Shown in pieces: positions 47,677 to 59,679 of a stretch of 64,000 bases of DNA. The notes beneath the pieces are model-generated. The model was not told where the DNA came from, did not search any database, and saw nothing but the letters and a program-made list of their open reading frames with translations. The position numbers and the translations under genes were made by a program. Origin of the DNA: Sacculina carcini. Lineage: Eukaryota > Arthropoda > Thecostraca > Sacculinidae. The stretch is from assembly GCA_916048095.2 (NCBI GenBank), contig OU696588.1, forward strand, positions 4,846,001 to 4,910,000. The letters are read 5' to 3'. Within the stretch, counting starts at the first letter, position 1. Every line of letters begins with the position of its first letter.

Positions 47677-50214
47677 ACTCGCGCTATCTCTCACACAATA
47701 CACAACACAACAGTCTGACATGTATATCATGTGTATGTGTGTGTGTATTTTTAATTTGCTTGTTCTTTGTGTGTATTTGTTGTTTGTTTATGTCTGCGAT
47801 ATGTATTATTTGTGTGTGTGTGTGTGTTTGTGTCCGATGTGTGTGTGTGTGTACTCTCGTGAGTGATTATGGATAGATAGGTCCTTGGTTAGACCTTGGT
47901 CATGGATTATACACGTTTGACTGTCGTGACTATCATTTGTGTATGTTTCTCTCTTACAGCATATATATCAGAGTTAAATTGTCTGTGTGCATGTGTGTGT
48001 GTGTATCACAGGTAAAACTGAAGACACCGGGTGCCACCGTGGACACTCGTAGTGTTGCCAGTTCTCAATGTACTTCATCATCACTCACTGGCAACCCTGC
48101 TGCTGCTAGTGATGACGTCACTGTTTCTAGTGATGACGTCACCCCGACTGTCCACTATCTCGTTGATTCTTCATCGCCACTTGCCAATCTGGATGCCGAA
48201 TTGGCCGCAATTGAGGCGGAATTGTCCAGTGGTGCGCCGGAATCGTCCCAAAACACCACACGCCAAAATAACACGCCTCAGCGCGCCAAATTAAAACGCC
48301 TCAACTCAACCAATCAGCAGGACGCTGTGACGTCATCGCGGCGTCGTCGGCGTTGTCATGGCAACAGCGATGATGGCGTGTCAGTGCGTCGTGTTGCCAT
48401 GGTGCTCGAGGATGATGTGACTAGTTCCGCCACTGCCCGCACAGATGGCGCTGGTGAGTGGTTTTTACATTATTTCTCATCTTATGCTGTTATGTGTATT
48501 TGTATCATGAAATATTAATTTTAATAAGGAAATATATCTTCAAGAATATATTTTTAATTTTATAAAGGAATATATTTTATTTGTGTATTTCTATTATGTG
48601 CTTGTGTTGTAATTTTTCATGACTGTTTGGCTATATTCAGTAGAGAAATTTCATTATGCTGGTAGATTGCGTACATTACCGTATTTTTAATGATATTTTT
48701 TGTTATCGTCAGTGTTAATATGTTAACCCATTACCTCACGGTGATCACTCAAATATTATCATATCTAGTTTTTGTTTATATTAACATATATTTAATCACT
48801 AGAACAGTGGTTCTCAACCTTTCTCAGTGTTCTCACCTCTTTCTAATCAGTCAGATCATTCACTCAGTTATCGCACCTCCTGAATTTTGGATAACTCTAT
48901 GAAAATATATAAATACCAACGACGTAATAACAAAACTTTTTTATTATTTAATATTAATTCATACAACTCCTTTAAGATGATTAAGTAAAACTACGTTTTT
49001 CAGGAAAAATATAATGCATAGCTTAAACATACATTTTATTAAAAAAAAATCACAGCAATCCTCACACCCCCTAGGAACCAGGCTTGCACCCTCTAGGAAC
49101 CAGTCCGGCACCCCCTAGGAACCAGGCTTGCACCCCCCGTTAAGAACCCCTGCATTATGCTCTATTTATTTGGAACATTTCTTTGATAACAACACAATAT
49201 TTAAAAAAGTAGTTTATTTATTTTAATTTGATATACAAGCTTGAAACAAGGTCGACATTGTCTAGCCCAATATAATTATGAGAGGTAACGGAACAACGCT
49301 GCATGCAATATTGCAGAAATATCGTGCAATATTGCTGCTGCATCGCCTGTTGCATATCACTTGTTGCGGCTTTTCGCCTTGTTCTTGATTTATTAGCGGT
49401 TGCGTGAATAGTTTGTGTGTAAGTGTATGTACCTCTGTGCGTGTATGTGTATGTGTCAGGACAGGGTTGTTTTAGTGTTTGAGTGTGTATGTATGTGTGT
49501 GTGTGTGGCGCGCGTGTACTTGCTGAATGGGTTGTAGCCTGGGGCGGTGCGTTGTTGACTTACTAATCGCTGATTGGCTGTTTGATGTAGTGACGTCACT
49601 TGTATGTCAGTCAGTTAGTATGAGTCTCTAGTTTACTGCGTGCGAGTACAAGCGTGCAATAGACTCGGTGCGCATTGTTCTTATGTTGAATTGCACACAA
49701 ATCAACAACGACTGCGTATTGAAGGCGTGTGTGTGTATTTGCGCGTGCAGGTGACAACAGTGCTGGTTCAGCCGTAGCTGGCGCTACCACCACCATTTCT
49801 GCTGTGATGAAGTGCGGTCGTGCTGGTCGTGCGTTATCAAGGCGTCATATTGAGCAGAACAGAGACCAACAACATCGTCGTGACGTCACCAGCTTGTTGC
49901 ACGTCACAAATGCTCCTTCATCATCATCAGCTCGAGGATCCGTTCATTCTCGTCTGGGAACATCACGACACAGTGAAGTGAAGAGTCTGGCAGTGCGGGT
50001 TTGCAGTGCAGTGTCACGTGCGACGACCACTGCATCTCCTCCTCCCCCATCTTCTTCATCACTGGCTCGACGACACCAGAAGCAGAAACAAGAGACAGCA
50101 GGCAGTCTCGCGGCTGATACACTCACTGCGCCCCGTGTTCACAGACGTCGCATCAAGCTGAGAAAATGCCTCACCACCGGCATCATCAGTACTGCTGGCA
50201 ACAACAAGCGATAA
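37190..50214 (+). CDS. Unrecognised Ser/Arg/Pro-rich nuclear protein, ~12 coding exons
   Basis: Exons reconstructed from GT-AG sites and phase: 37190-37585 (phase 0 exit), about 38051-38160 (end uncertain), 38376-38431, 39103-39248, 41028-41499, 42525-43170, 43823-43963, 45241-45457, 45739-45989, 47167-47317, 48012-48453, 49751-50214 (stop TAA). From exon 3 on, every junction joins in frame, strong evidence for a real gene of roughly 1150 residues. Exon 1 has an acidic start with [14 protein letters not shown] and a His/Pro-rich stretch. Exon 5 has an Asp/Glu run and [12 protein letters not shown]. Exon 6 is an SP/RS-rich region ([18 protein letters not shown]). Exon 7 has [13 protein letters not shown], exon 10 has [17 protein letters not shown], exon 11 has [15 protein letters not shown], and the C-terminus is basic. 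RS dipeptides suggest a nuclear RNA-processing protein, but I recognise no family and no folded domain. Confidence 0.75.
38455..39100. repeat. Intron with CA tract after the donor and TG tract before the acceptor
   Basis: Intron 38432-39102: a CA-rich tract at about 38455-38474 follows the donor GTGAAA, and a TG-rich tract at about 39057-39099 precedes the TTGCAG acceptor. A TG tract near 38552-38574 and a LINE 3' end lie between. Confidence 0.7.
38560..39055 (-). mobile_element. CR1/jockey-like LINE 3' end, minus strand, in intron
   Basis: The reverse strand of 38880-39050 encodes a decayed RT C-terminus ([34 protein letters not shown], a stop, then [11 protein letters not shown]). The 3' end on this strand has GAGACAGCTCGAGCTTATCTC and GTGAGTACACACACAC, the same layout as at 11.5, 44.8 and 57.3 kb. 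Confidence 0.7.
39275..40470. repeat. 14-bp AT-rich satellite in an intron, about 85 copies
   Basis: Units of CTCTAATATAACTA alternate with variants ending AACTG, AAGAG and AACAG in a higher-order pattern. The array fills most of the intron 39249-41027. Confidence 0.95.
40533..40758. mobile_element. Small hAT-like MITE, family C, copy 2
   Basis: Starts CAGTGACTGATCCAGAGTG and ends CCCCTGGATCCGCCGGTGC. It is the inverted counterpart of 9938-10173 and lies between the 14-bp satellite and the next TG-rich acceptor tract. Confidence 0.55.
41555..41670 (+). repeat. Dispersed repeat family D, copy 1
   Basis: Shares CAGTAGCATGG, AAGAGT..CAAG..CACTATT and CATGTACTGGAAGCG with 53393-53495 on the same strand. 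This is probably an old SINE or LINE remnant. Confidence 0.45.
41765..42275. repeat. 23-bp AT-rich satellite in an intron, about 22 copies
   Basis: Units of CCAGTAAATATGTTAATA followed by TTATA, with single-base variants. It sits in the intron 41500-42524 and is unrelated in sequence to the 23-bp satellite at 10.4 kb. Confidence 0.95.
43437..43776 (-). mobile_element. tRNA-derived SINE, family 2, minus strand
   Basis: On the reverse strand it begins GGACTCCGTGGTGTAGTGG, then has a tRNA-like anticodon arm (CCCGC CTCACAA GCGGG, anticodon CAC as in tRNA-Val) and GGTTCGAAACC (B box), but the acceptor stem does not close. The ~250-bp body (GGTCGGTTCTGCGGTGGCAG and onward) is shared with 51978-52330. 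The tRNA head ends 46 bases upstream of the exon at 43823. Confidence 0.85.
44084..44525 (-). mobile_element. Dispersed ~390-bp repeat family, copy 2
   Basis: Inverted copy of 3528-3920: starts TACCGTAGATGCCGG and contains GTAAATTAACACCTAAATG and AGTTCACATTTTGCATGGGC. It lies in the intron 43964-45240. Confidence 0.65.
44795..45215 (-). mobile_element. CR1/jockey-like LINE 3' end, minus strand, in intron
   Basis: On the reverse strand the sequence ends GAGACGGGACAGCACGAGC, then two copies of TATGTGAGTACA and a CA tract. Upstream on that strand are decayed remnants of the RT C-terminus ([12 protein letters not shown]-like). Same family as the copy at 57 kb. Confidence 0.65.
45990..47166. repeat. 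Intron with long complementary repeats at its two ends
   Basis: Immediately after the donor (GTGAGA at 45990) comes about 320 bases of CACTGACA-type repeat with (CA)n and then CA/TA repeats to about 46393. From about 46660 to the acceptor ATGCAG (ends 47166) the sequence is TGTGTCAGTGTG-type repeat with (TG)n. The two blocks are reverse complements in repeat unit. Confidence 0.85.
47318..48011. repeat. Intron with (CA)n in its 5' half and (TG)n in its 3' half
   Basis: (CA)n blocks at about 47441-47492 and 47593-47674 are followed by TG-rich blocks at about 47727-47747, 47810-47853 and 47984-48005, the last one ending in the acceptor ATCACAG. Confidence 0.85.
48805..49152. mobile_element. hAT/Charlie-like MITE in intron
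   Basis: Left end CAGTGGTTCTCAACCTTTC and right end GTTAAGAACCCCTG are inverted repeats of the type found in hAT-Charlie elements. Inside, three copies of CTAGGAACCAG.. form a short tandem repeat (49065-49125). A matching 8-bp target duplication is not evident. Confidence 0.65.
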
Positions 50215-50247
50215 TGCAACCTCTCACTCTCTCTCTCAAGCTGTCAG

Positions 50248-51200
50248 GTGAGTATTGCCTGTGTGTTAGTTTGTATGTCTGTGTGTTAGTTTGTGTGTCT
50301 GTGTGACAGTGTGTGTTAGTTTGTATGTCTGTGTGGCGGTGTGTGTCAGTTTGTATGTCTGTGTGACAGTGTGTGTGTCAGTTTGTATGTCTGTGTGTCA
50401 GTTTGTATGTCTGTGTGACAGTGTGTGTGTCTGTGTGGCAGTGTGGCAGTGTGTGTCAGTTTGTATGTCTGTGTGTCAGTTTGTATGTCTGTGTGTCAGT
50501 GTGTGTCAGTTTGTATGTCTGTGTGGCAGTGTGTGTCAGTTTGTATGTCTGTGTGGCAGTGTGTGTTAGTTTGTATGTCTGTGTGTTAGTTTGTATGTCT
50601 GTGTGACAGTGTGTGTGTCTGTGTGCCAATTTGTATGTCTGTGTGTCAGTGTGCCAGTTTGTATGTCTGTGTGTGCCAGTGGATGTATCATTGTGTGTAT
50701 CAGTCTGCATGTCGATGTGTGTCAGTATGTGTCAGTTTGTATGTCTGTGTGTGTCAGTCAGTGTATGTGTGTGTGTATGTGTTTGTGTGTGTATGTGTGT
50801 GTCAGTCAGTGTGTGTGTGTGTGTGTGTGTTTGTGTCAGTCAGTGTATGTGTGTGTGTGTGTTTGTCAGTGTATATGTGTGTGTGTGTGCGTGTGTGTGT
50901 GCGTGTGTGTGTGTGTGTGAGTATGTGTCAGTATGTGTATGTGTCGGCATGTGTGTGCGTGTGTCAGTGTGTATGTGTGTGTCAGTTAGTGTGTGTTTGT
51001 GTGTCAGTGTGTGAGCCAGTGTGTGAACCAGTGTGTATATCAATGTGTGTGTGCGTAAATGTGTGTATTTGTCCGTGTGTGTGCGTGCGTTATATTTTGT
51101 GTTGCGGTGTTAAATATGCACATATTGACTGTGTGTGTGTGTCTGTGTGTGTGTGTGTGTGTGTGTGTTTATGTGTATGTCATTTTATGTTCGTCTGCAG
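50248..51200 (+). other. Probable 3' UTR intron of the Ser/Arg-rich gene
   Basis: A consensus donor CTGTCAG|GTGAGT lies 33 bases after the stop codon, and a consensus acceptor CGTCTGCAG ends at 51200. Between them is a TG-rich array (50262-51060) with units such as GTGTGTCAGTTTGTATGTCT, then more TG. A junction so close to the stop would usually be tolerated by nonsense-mediated decay. Confidence 0.55.
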
Positions 51201-51977
51201 TGATTTTCTACTACTAATAACACAATATATTCACGTGAGATACTCTGCAGACATCTTCTATATGTGAGATATTTGCTTCAACTCAGTCACGTTCACCAAA
51301 CAGCTTTAATAATTTATTTTACTTTTTTTCAAGTTTTATCGCGTGTGTTCGCAATTTTGTGTGTGTAATTTTATCATGTTTGAAAATGTGTCGCATGCCT
51401 TTATTTTGTTGCTGTTTTGAGTTTTTTCTTTGTAAACTTGTCTGTGATATTTGATGTGAAGTCTTGTGGAACCTACTGTGATATATTCACGTGATATTTA
51501 TTTTTCATAAATGTGCTGTCACTTTTCATCTAGCAGCTCTCGTGTGATCAACGGGTGCAAGGTAATTTTAACACGGTGGCTACATTATCACCTGTGCACG
51601 TGAATCAGTAGAAAACATTCACCTAATCAAACTGTTATGCTGTTCATCTGCGCTATTTCAACTTGAACTTTGCACGCGATGTTTTTACATCTTGTTTATG
51701 TGTGTTGGTGCGTGTGTTTTAATTATGCTTAGAGTCAGAGGGACCGTGAACTTTCATTGGTGTAGGATATCATTCTCTTGTGAGCGATATTTCCAAGTGC
51801 ATTGTGCAAGTTCGTGATTTTAATTGGGGGTTTTATATCGAAGGACAATGCTTCTTGGAAGGTACTTTCTGTCGCGTGATACGAGATGTTGATGAGCGGT
51901 GCTCTGAAGTCCTCATCACAATCACTTCTCTAGTACCATTTCATCTCCTGGTGGGGTTTTTTATGCACCCCTTTTGT
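51201..51977. other. Probable 3' UTR of the Ser/Arg-rich gene, then unresolved sequence
   Basis: T-rich sequence without repeats or coding potential. I cannot place the poly(A) site. Confidence 0.35.
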
Positions 51978-52330
51978 GGACTCCGTGGTGTAGTGGTGGC
52001 ACACCCTCCTCACAAGCGGGAAGTCCGTGATTTGAATACCGGCGGAGCAGAAATTCTTGGGCGAATTCTATAATCCAACAGCCCCTGTCCACCCAGAAGT
52101 AAATTTTGGTATCAGATATCAGTCATGTGTTGTGCCATGCATTCTGGGGAGGTGGGCCTCTCTAATACGTCTTCCGTCCTTGTGGCACCATAGCGTGGAG
52201 AGGGTCGGTTCTGCGGTGGCAGCGAGCTGCACGGGACACACCTGTGTGTTAATAATCTTCGGCTTCTTCCCGTGTATCAACTGTCACTTAGGCCTTTAAC
52301 CTTTTACCTTTGACCCCTTCCTTCCTGCAA
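51978..52330 (+). mobile_element. tRNA-derived SINE, family 2, plus strand
   Basis: Begins GGACTCCGTGGTGTAGTGG with a diverged B box (GTGATTTGAATACC) and shares the whole body with 43437-43776, including GAGAGGGTCGGTTCTGCGG and GAGCTGCACGGGACACACC. Confidence 0.85.
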
Positions 52331-54432
52331 ACCTACTCCGGTTGGTTTTTTGAATAGGGAAATTCCATATTGAAGGTCGTTTATTTGCACGGATCACACA
52401 GTCATTTCGTTTTATAAAGACGTGTGTGTGTGCGTGTATGTATGCTTGTGTGTGTGTGTATGTACATGCAGTGTGAGGACATTGAGCAAAGTCAAATTGC
52501 CGATTTCGGTCGAATTAAAATGGCGTCTTGCGCAATGGCACCATTCTGACACGAAACATCAGCGCGCGCTGAGCAAACCATCAAAATCAGCTGAATAATG
52601 AACAAGCACCACCGCTACTGAGAAGACAACTGCCATCACAGCAAGCGACAGACAGACAGACATACATACACACAGTTTCATCGTTGATTTATGGCTTGCT
52701 GTATTATGGTTCAGTGCGGTGGTTGATTCGTTAGCGTGTAGACACTTGTTGTTTGTGTGTCTCCACTGTTCTTGTGAAGCGATGGCATATGCTGTCATGT
52801 TATCATGTATTGATGTTTTCTCTTATTTTCTTGTGTGCCGATCGTCGGGTGGTTTTTCCATTGCTATTTTGCTTCTTATCTGATTCGTTTTGATGGTTTT
52901 GCTCAATGTAGTTTCGGATATTTCTGTTTTGTGTATATTCTTTGTTGCCAATACGCGTAACTGACTGATGTTTTGTGTGAATATATGATAATGTATTCTT
53001 CTCGAGTTTCCAATTTCCATTAGTTAAACTTTTTCCGGCCGGTTATTATTGAAATAAAATTCCACTCACTGGAATAATATCGCTAAATTATGGAGTAAAC
53101 TGGTGTTTTATTATAATGGTTATTAGTGAAATATATATTTTAATGGAATTTAGCTTAGGTGCACCAGTGATTTCTGCAGTCAAAGCTGCGCACTAATTTC
53201 GTTCATATGTGGAATATTTTGATTTTGTATAAACAAGCTGGTGGCGTTATTTATTTGGGTGCGTTTATTTAATCATTGATCAAGTCAATTGCTTTTGGCG
53301 TTTAACTTACCTAAACTGGTTTAAACTTGACTGTTATAATGTACAATGAATTATCGTGTAGCCCACTTGTTTAAGCGCCGAATTATTATTATTATTAATT
53401 ACAGGCAAATCCAGTAGCATGGGAAGAGTACAAGCACTATTACCCCCCTAAGGTGACCACATGTACTGGAAGCGCCCAAAAGATTCAGGGAGAGTTCGAA
53501 AATAAAATATTATAGAACAAGAGTTGGAAAAGAAAATAATAAATAAATAAATAAAAATCATCATCCGATTACACTCCATAATTTCACTCCGCCCACGTTC
53601 CTCAATAAATAACAACAGTAAACAATAAATATGTGTTTTAATATATGACAAACTTCAATAAATAACTAAATATGAATAATTATTAATAAATAAGTAATAA
53701 ATAACAATCAACAACAATAAATATGATTCAATAAGTAACAACACAAATATATATGATTCAATAGACAGCAACAATGAATATGATTAAATAGACATGTAAG
53801 AGGACACCTGGTCTTGCGCGCATGTGTATTTATATGCGCTAAAGGAGATGTATTTATTTATTATTATTATTATTCATAATATCTTTCTAGCGTAGTTGGC
53901 TTTTGTAGTTGTCCGCATGTTATTTTGTGTGTGTGTGCGGTGCTTTCATGTTAATGTTTTTATTTTCCAATCTTCGTTGTAGGTTGCCGCGCTTGTGTCC
54001 CTGGATGAGCGCTATACAAATAAATGAATGAATGAATGGTCTGGGTTATTTCATCAACATATTGGCTTGAGTCTCCTGGTGGTTACCGCTGTAAATGGGT
54101 GCATAATCGGCGTGCTATATAGTCCAAGCAGACTGGCGTGCTCAATTAAATCGTGAATAATAAGTAACGCTCAATGTTAGGTGCATATTGCTTGATTTAG
54201 CCATGCTGTGATGTAGATTAAGTGCGGACTATTTGTTCAATTGAGTCATTCAACCGGCGTCATTATCATTTTCACGTTTCCAACATCATGTATTATTATT
54301 ATCAATATTGTGTCGATTATTGGCTTGATAATCGTGTTAATTATATATCTGTAAGTAGAGCGTATTTCATGACTATCTTGCAATTTACGTACTAGAAAGC
54401 GTGGTCATATTGCTGTGGTGGAATGTGGCAGA
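52331..54432. other. No gene seen; old repeat remnants
   Basis: Includes family D copy 2 at 53393-53495, AATAAATAA-rich sequence at 53535-53780, and a retroelement-like tail GAGCGCTATACAAATAAATG with (AATG)n at 54008-54038. The right end should include the promoter of the MKRN2OS-like gene. Confidence 0.45.
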
Positions 54433-55335
54433 ATGTGTCCGTGTGACGCGCACCGCCATTTGTATCTCGTGCGTCATAACTGCTGCTCGCACGCGCTGCT
54501 CGTGCAGTTATCACAACCTCCGCATGTCTGTCCTGCGTGTGATGCGCCGTTTCTGGCCGCACGGCGCCACTATCGTCTCGTACCGTGTCCTCTGTCGTCG
54601 GCCGGCCGTGCAACTCGCTGTTGTGTGCTCGTGCGACCGTCTCACGGCTCGTTCTTGCGTGATTATGGTGTGAGCAGCGGGGCTCATTGTCGCGACCTGC
54701 ACGCCGGCTTCGTCAGTCCAGATGGTGACTGTGTGTGGTCGTTTGATCAACACTCTGGCATCGTGCGACATCCCGCTTCCATCTGGCAACACTGTCTGGC
54801 AACCCCACTGCCTGGCAACCCGCACGAGCTGTGTCAACTGCCCTGGCAGGCCGGACTGGACTCACTGTTCTTGTCGGGAAATTGGCAGGCTGGCAGCTAT
54901 GTGGCGGCACATCACGACTGCTTCTCCTTCGTACTGCGCTTGATTGGATCCGTGTTGGGCATCAGTGATGGTGTCAGTGGTGGTGTCAGTGGTGGTGTCA
55001 GTGCTGGTGTCAGTGGTGTTGTCAGTGATGGTGTCAGTGATGGTGTCAGTGGTGGTGTCAGTGGTGGTGTCAGTGATGGTGTCAGTGGTGGTGTCAGTGG
55101 TGGTGTCAGTGGTGTTGTCAGTGCTGGTGTCAGTGGTGGTGTCAGTGATGGTGTCAGTGGTGGTGTCAGTGATAATATATCAGTCATGCAAGCGGTTGAC
55201 TTGCAACGGGAGAGGTTTTGTGAGCGGTTTATCGTGGCCAAATCTCGTGCTCTCGCGCAGTATATCTCCCTGTATCGAGCCACTGTTAACGGCACGGTTC
55301 ATCACGTCACCAGCACGCGGCACGTGTATCCGTGA
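54433..55335 (+). CDS. MKRN2OS: MKRN2OS-like protein with an internal GVSx repeat, about 300 aa
   Basis: Similarity to MKRN2OS (makorin-2 opposite-strand protein, I believe the DUF4796 family) runs along the whole frame. It has a His/Cys-rich start with PPHVCPACDAPF, then CCVLVRPSHGSFLRDYG, DLHAGFVSPDG, and PLPGNPHELCQLPWQAGLDS. These are followed by SYVAAHHDCFSFVLRLIGSVL and, at the end, ERFCERFIVAKSRALAQYISLYRATVNG. Between the last two blocks lies a 68-residue run of Gly-Val-Ser-x units (about residues 177-245) that the family lacks. Without it the length (about 230) fits the family. The ATG at 54433 is the first in frame; the frame is open a little further upstream. It is a single exon. 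The function of the family is not established. Orthology is inferred from these motifs, recalled and not aligned. Confidence 0.8.
   Translation: MCPCDAHRHLYLVRHNCCSHALLVQLSQPPHVCPACDAPFLAARRHYRLVPCPLSSAGRATRCCVLVRPSHGSFLRDYGVSSGAHCRDLHAGFVSPDGDCVWSFDQHSGIVRHPASIWQHCLATPLPGNPHELCQLPWQAGLDSLFLSGNWQAGSYVAAHHDCFSFVLRLIGSVLGISDGVSGGVSGGVSAGVSGVVSDGVSDGVSGGVSGGVSDGVSGGVSGGVSGVVSAGVSGGVSDGVSGGVSDNISVMQAVDLQRERFCERFIVAKSRALAQYISLYRATVNGTVHHVTSTRHVYP
54964..55172 (+). repeat. Coding 12-bp minisatellite inside the MKRN2OS-like gene, about 17 copies
   Basis: Units of GGTGTCAGTGGT, varying at the last codon (GGT, GAT, GCT, GTT), encode Gly-Val-Ser-(Gly/Asp/Ala/Val). All copies keep the period of 12, so the frame is preserved. 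The reverse complement ACCACTGACACC shares its core with the non-coding minisatellites at 4.5 and 7.9 kb. Confidence 0.95.
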
Positions 55336-57276
<1,941 letters not shown>

Positions 57277-57282
57277 TGTGTG

Positions 57283-58652
57283 TACTCACCGAGTTGTACT
57301 CACCGAGTTGGTGTCACGGGAGATGAGCAAGGCTCAGACTGTCCCGTCTCAGTAACCATATTCATCTAGCTTGGCCTTGAATGAACTTATCGTTTTACTT
57401 TCTACTATTTCTTCCTTCAATCTGTTCCACTTATCTATACATCGAAAGGGAAAACTATATTTTTTTTATATCCTTGCTACATCTGTTTTTTCTAAGTTTT
57501 TTACTATGTCCCCTTCTCCCTCCCGATTGTATATATTCTTTCATTGAATTGTCCATTTCATCTATTCCCTTCATATACTTATAAACTGCTATTAAATCTC
57601 CTCGTTCTCTCCTCTTTTCTAATGTAATCAGACCTAATTTTTTTAATCTATCATTATAAGGCAATTTCTCCAACTCCGGAATTAATTTTGTGGCAATTCG
57701 TTGAACTTTTTCTAGTTTTGCTATTTCCTCTTTCTTATACGGCGACCAGATTATTTCGGCATACTCCAATTTAGGTCTTATTATGGCTATAATTAATCTT
57801 TTCAATGTTTCCAAATCCATGTAGTTGAAAACATTTCTGATTTGAGCTATAGTCTTGTAAGCTGAACCAACTATTATATTGATGTGTTTCTCATTTGAAA
57901 GTGTTTCCTGAAAAATTATTCCTAAATCCTTTTCTTGTATGACCTCTTTCAATTCTTTCCCTCCCAAATGGTACTTGAAACCTGGTCTGTACTTGCTTTT
58001 TCCCACTTTCATTGTGTGACACTTTGACAAATTAAACTCCATTTTCCATTTGATTGCCCACTGCTGTATCTTGTCTAAGTCATGTTGTAAGGCTTCACAA
58101 TCGTTCTCATCTTTCACTTGACGCATCAATTTCGCGTCGTCGGCAAACAAACTAGCATATGAGTCTACTTCCTCAAATATATCGTTGACATATATCAAGA
58201 ACATTGTCGGCCCAAGAACTGAGCCTTGGGGGACACCACTCTTTACCTTTCTCCAACCGGATCTTGCACCTCTTACACTTGTACTCATGGTTCGATTTGA
58301 TAGGTAAGAACTCATCCATTTGTGTAGTACTCCTTCAACTCCTCCAACATTTTTCAACTTCCACAGTAGCCTCTTCAATGGCACCTTGTCAAACGCCTTC
58401 TTCATGTCAATGTATATACAATCTACCCATCCTTCTCTTTCCTGTGAAATTTCCTTGACTCTTGAATAAAAGTTCCACAGATTTGTTTGACACGATTTAT
58501 TTCGTCTGAATCCAAACTGATTTGGCGACAATATATTGTTCCTTTCCAAATATTTTATCCATCTATCACTTATAATTCTCTCACATAACTTACAGAGTAT
58601 ACACGTAAGCGAAACAGGTCTGTGATTTGAGGGATCATGTGAGAGTGGGAAT
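57283..58652 (-). mobile_element. CR1/jockey-like LINE, 5'-truncated, RT domain to 3' end
   Basis: The reverse frame from about 58652 to 57455 contains the reverse-transcriptase motifs in order: NHRPVSLTCILCKLCERII, NQFGFRRNKSCQTNL, YIDMKKAFDKVPLKRLL, GVPQGSVLGPTMFLIYVNDI, FADDAKLM (catalytic FADD), LGIIFQ, then KLEKVQRIATKLIPELEKLP and RRERGDLIAVYKYM. The frame ends at 57455 at an A-run where a one-base shift breaks the last ~35 codons. The 3' end then shows GAGACGGGACAG, TGCTCATCTCCCGT, two copies of CTCGGTGAGTACA and (CA)n. No endonuclease domain is present; the 5' end is lost in a TG/CA tract at 58655-58785. Confidence 0.9.
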
Positions 58653-58654
58653 TT

Positions 58655-58785
58655 GAGGGAATGTGTGTGAGTGTATGTGTGTGTGCGTGCGTGTGTGCGT
58701 TTGTGTGTGTGTGTGCGTGCGTGTGTGTGTGCATGTGTGTGTGCGTGCGTGTGTGTGTGCATGCGTGTGTGTGTGTGGGCATTCG
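58655..58785. repeat. TG-rich microsatellite
   Basis: TGTGTGTGCG-type repeat abutting the 5' truncation point of the LINE. Confidence 0.85.
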
Positions 58786-58849
58786 ATATAGTGCTTGATA
58801 TGAAATATGACACCCATATTATCCAATTATCCTGAATCTCGGTCATCAA

Positions 58850-59235
58850 GTCCATGCCACTTGTCAGGCCTGAAATACTAGGATTTTAGTAGTACTGTAG
58901 TCCAATAAGCCCATGCAAAATGTGAACTTTTCTCCGGTAGTATTTTAATATTGCTCTGTTTGTTCCACATAGAATATGTTGAAAAAAAACGTCCTTTTCT
59001 ATCATTTACGTGTTAATTTACGTTTTTCATCAAACTATTGCACATATTTGTACTTTATCAACATTGATATAATACATACTATAATGAAACTTGTTTCTTA
59101 ATAAATAAAACTTTAGCAGACTGAATATTATTACCCTGTGAAATAACTGCCTGGCCATTAAGCCAATCATGGAAAATATGCTGTGGAATTTTGGATTAAA
59201 ATATGGATTATAATGACCGGCATCTGTGGTAAATG
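58850..59235 (+). mobile_element. Dispersed ~390-bp repeat family, copy 3
   Basis: Same sequence as 3528-3920 (CAAGTCCATGCCACTTGTCA, CATTTACGTGTTAATTTACG, and a GGCATCTGTGGTA right end). Confidence 0.65.
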
Positions 59236-59296
59236 CTGCATATTTTGGTTTTTATATACAATTTGCTCAACGTTATATCATTCCCGGTATTCTATA

Positions 59297-59395
59297 TGTG
59301 TGTGTGTGTATGCGCGTGTGTGTGTATAGTTATCATTTGGCGTTGCTGTTTCCGCAACTACAGTGAACATCACGACACACACACTCACACACACA

Positions 59396-59442
<47 letters not shown>

Positions 59443-59515
59443 ACACACACATACACACACACATACACACACACACATACACACACACACACATACACAC
59501 ACATACACATAACTA
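59297..59515. repeat. TG then CA microsatellites
   Basis: A short TG tract (59297-59329) is followed by a long interrupted (CA)n at about 59376-59508. Confidence 0.9.
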
Positions 59516-59633
59516 CAGTGACACACATACTGCCGTTATGTGTGACCTGTGCGCGCGACCTGCGTGTGACCTGTGTGACCTGAGACTGACACACACACAC
59601 ACCCACACAGGCTCCATATGGTGTTATTGATGA

Positions 59634-59679
59634 GTTGGTGCTGGTGTGTGTGCTGCATCAGCCACACACCAGCACCAAC
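59634..59679. other. Perfect 17-bp inverted repeat (hairpin) with an inner 4-bp stem
   Basis: GTTGGTGCTGGTGTGTG (59634-59650) is the exact reverse complement of 59663-59679. The loop itself folds as GCTG-CAT-CAGC. A second, 9-bp hairpin (CACTCAACA / TGTTGAGTG) follows at 59682-59709. An open reading frame runs through it from a possible acceptor at 59610. Confidence 0.8.

Noticed and set aside
50291-51267. Long plus-strand Cys/Val frames
   Set aside because: Translation of TG-rich repeats within the probable 3' UTR intron.
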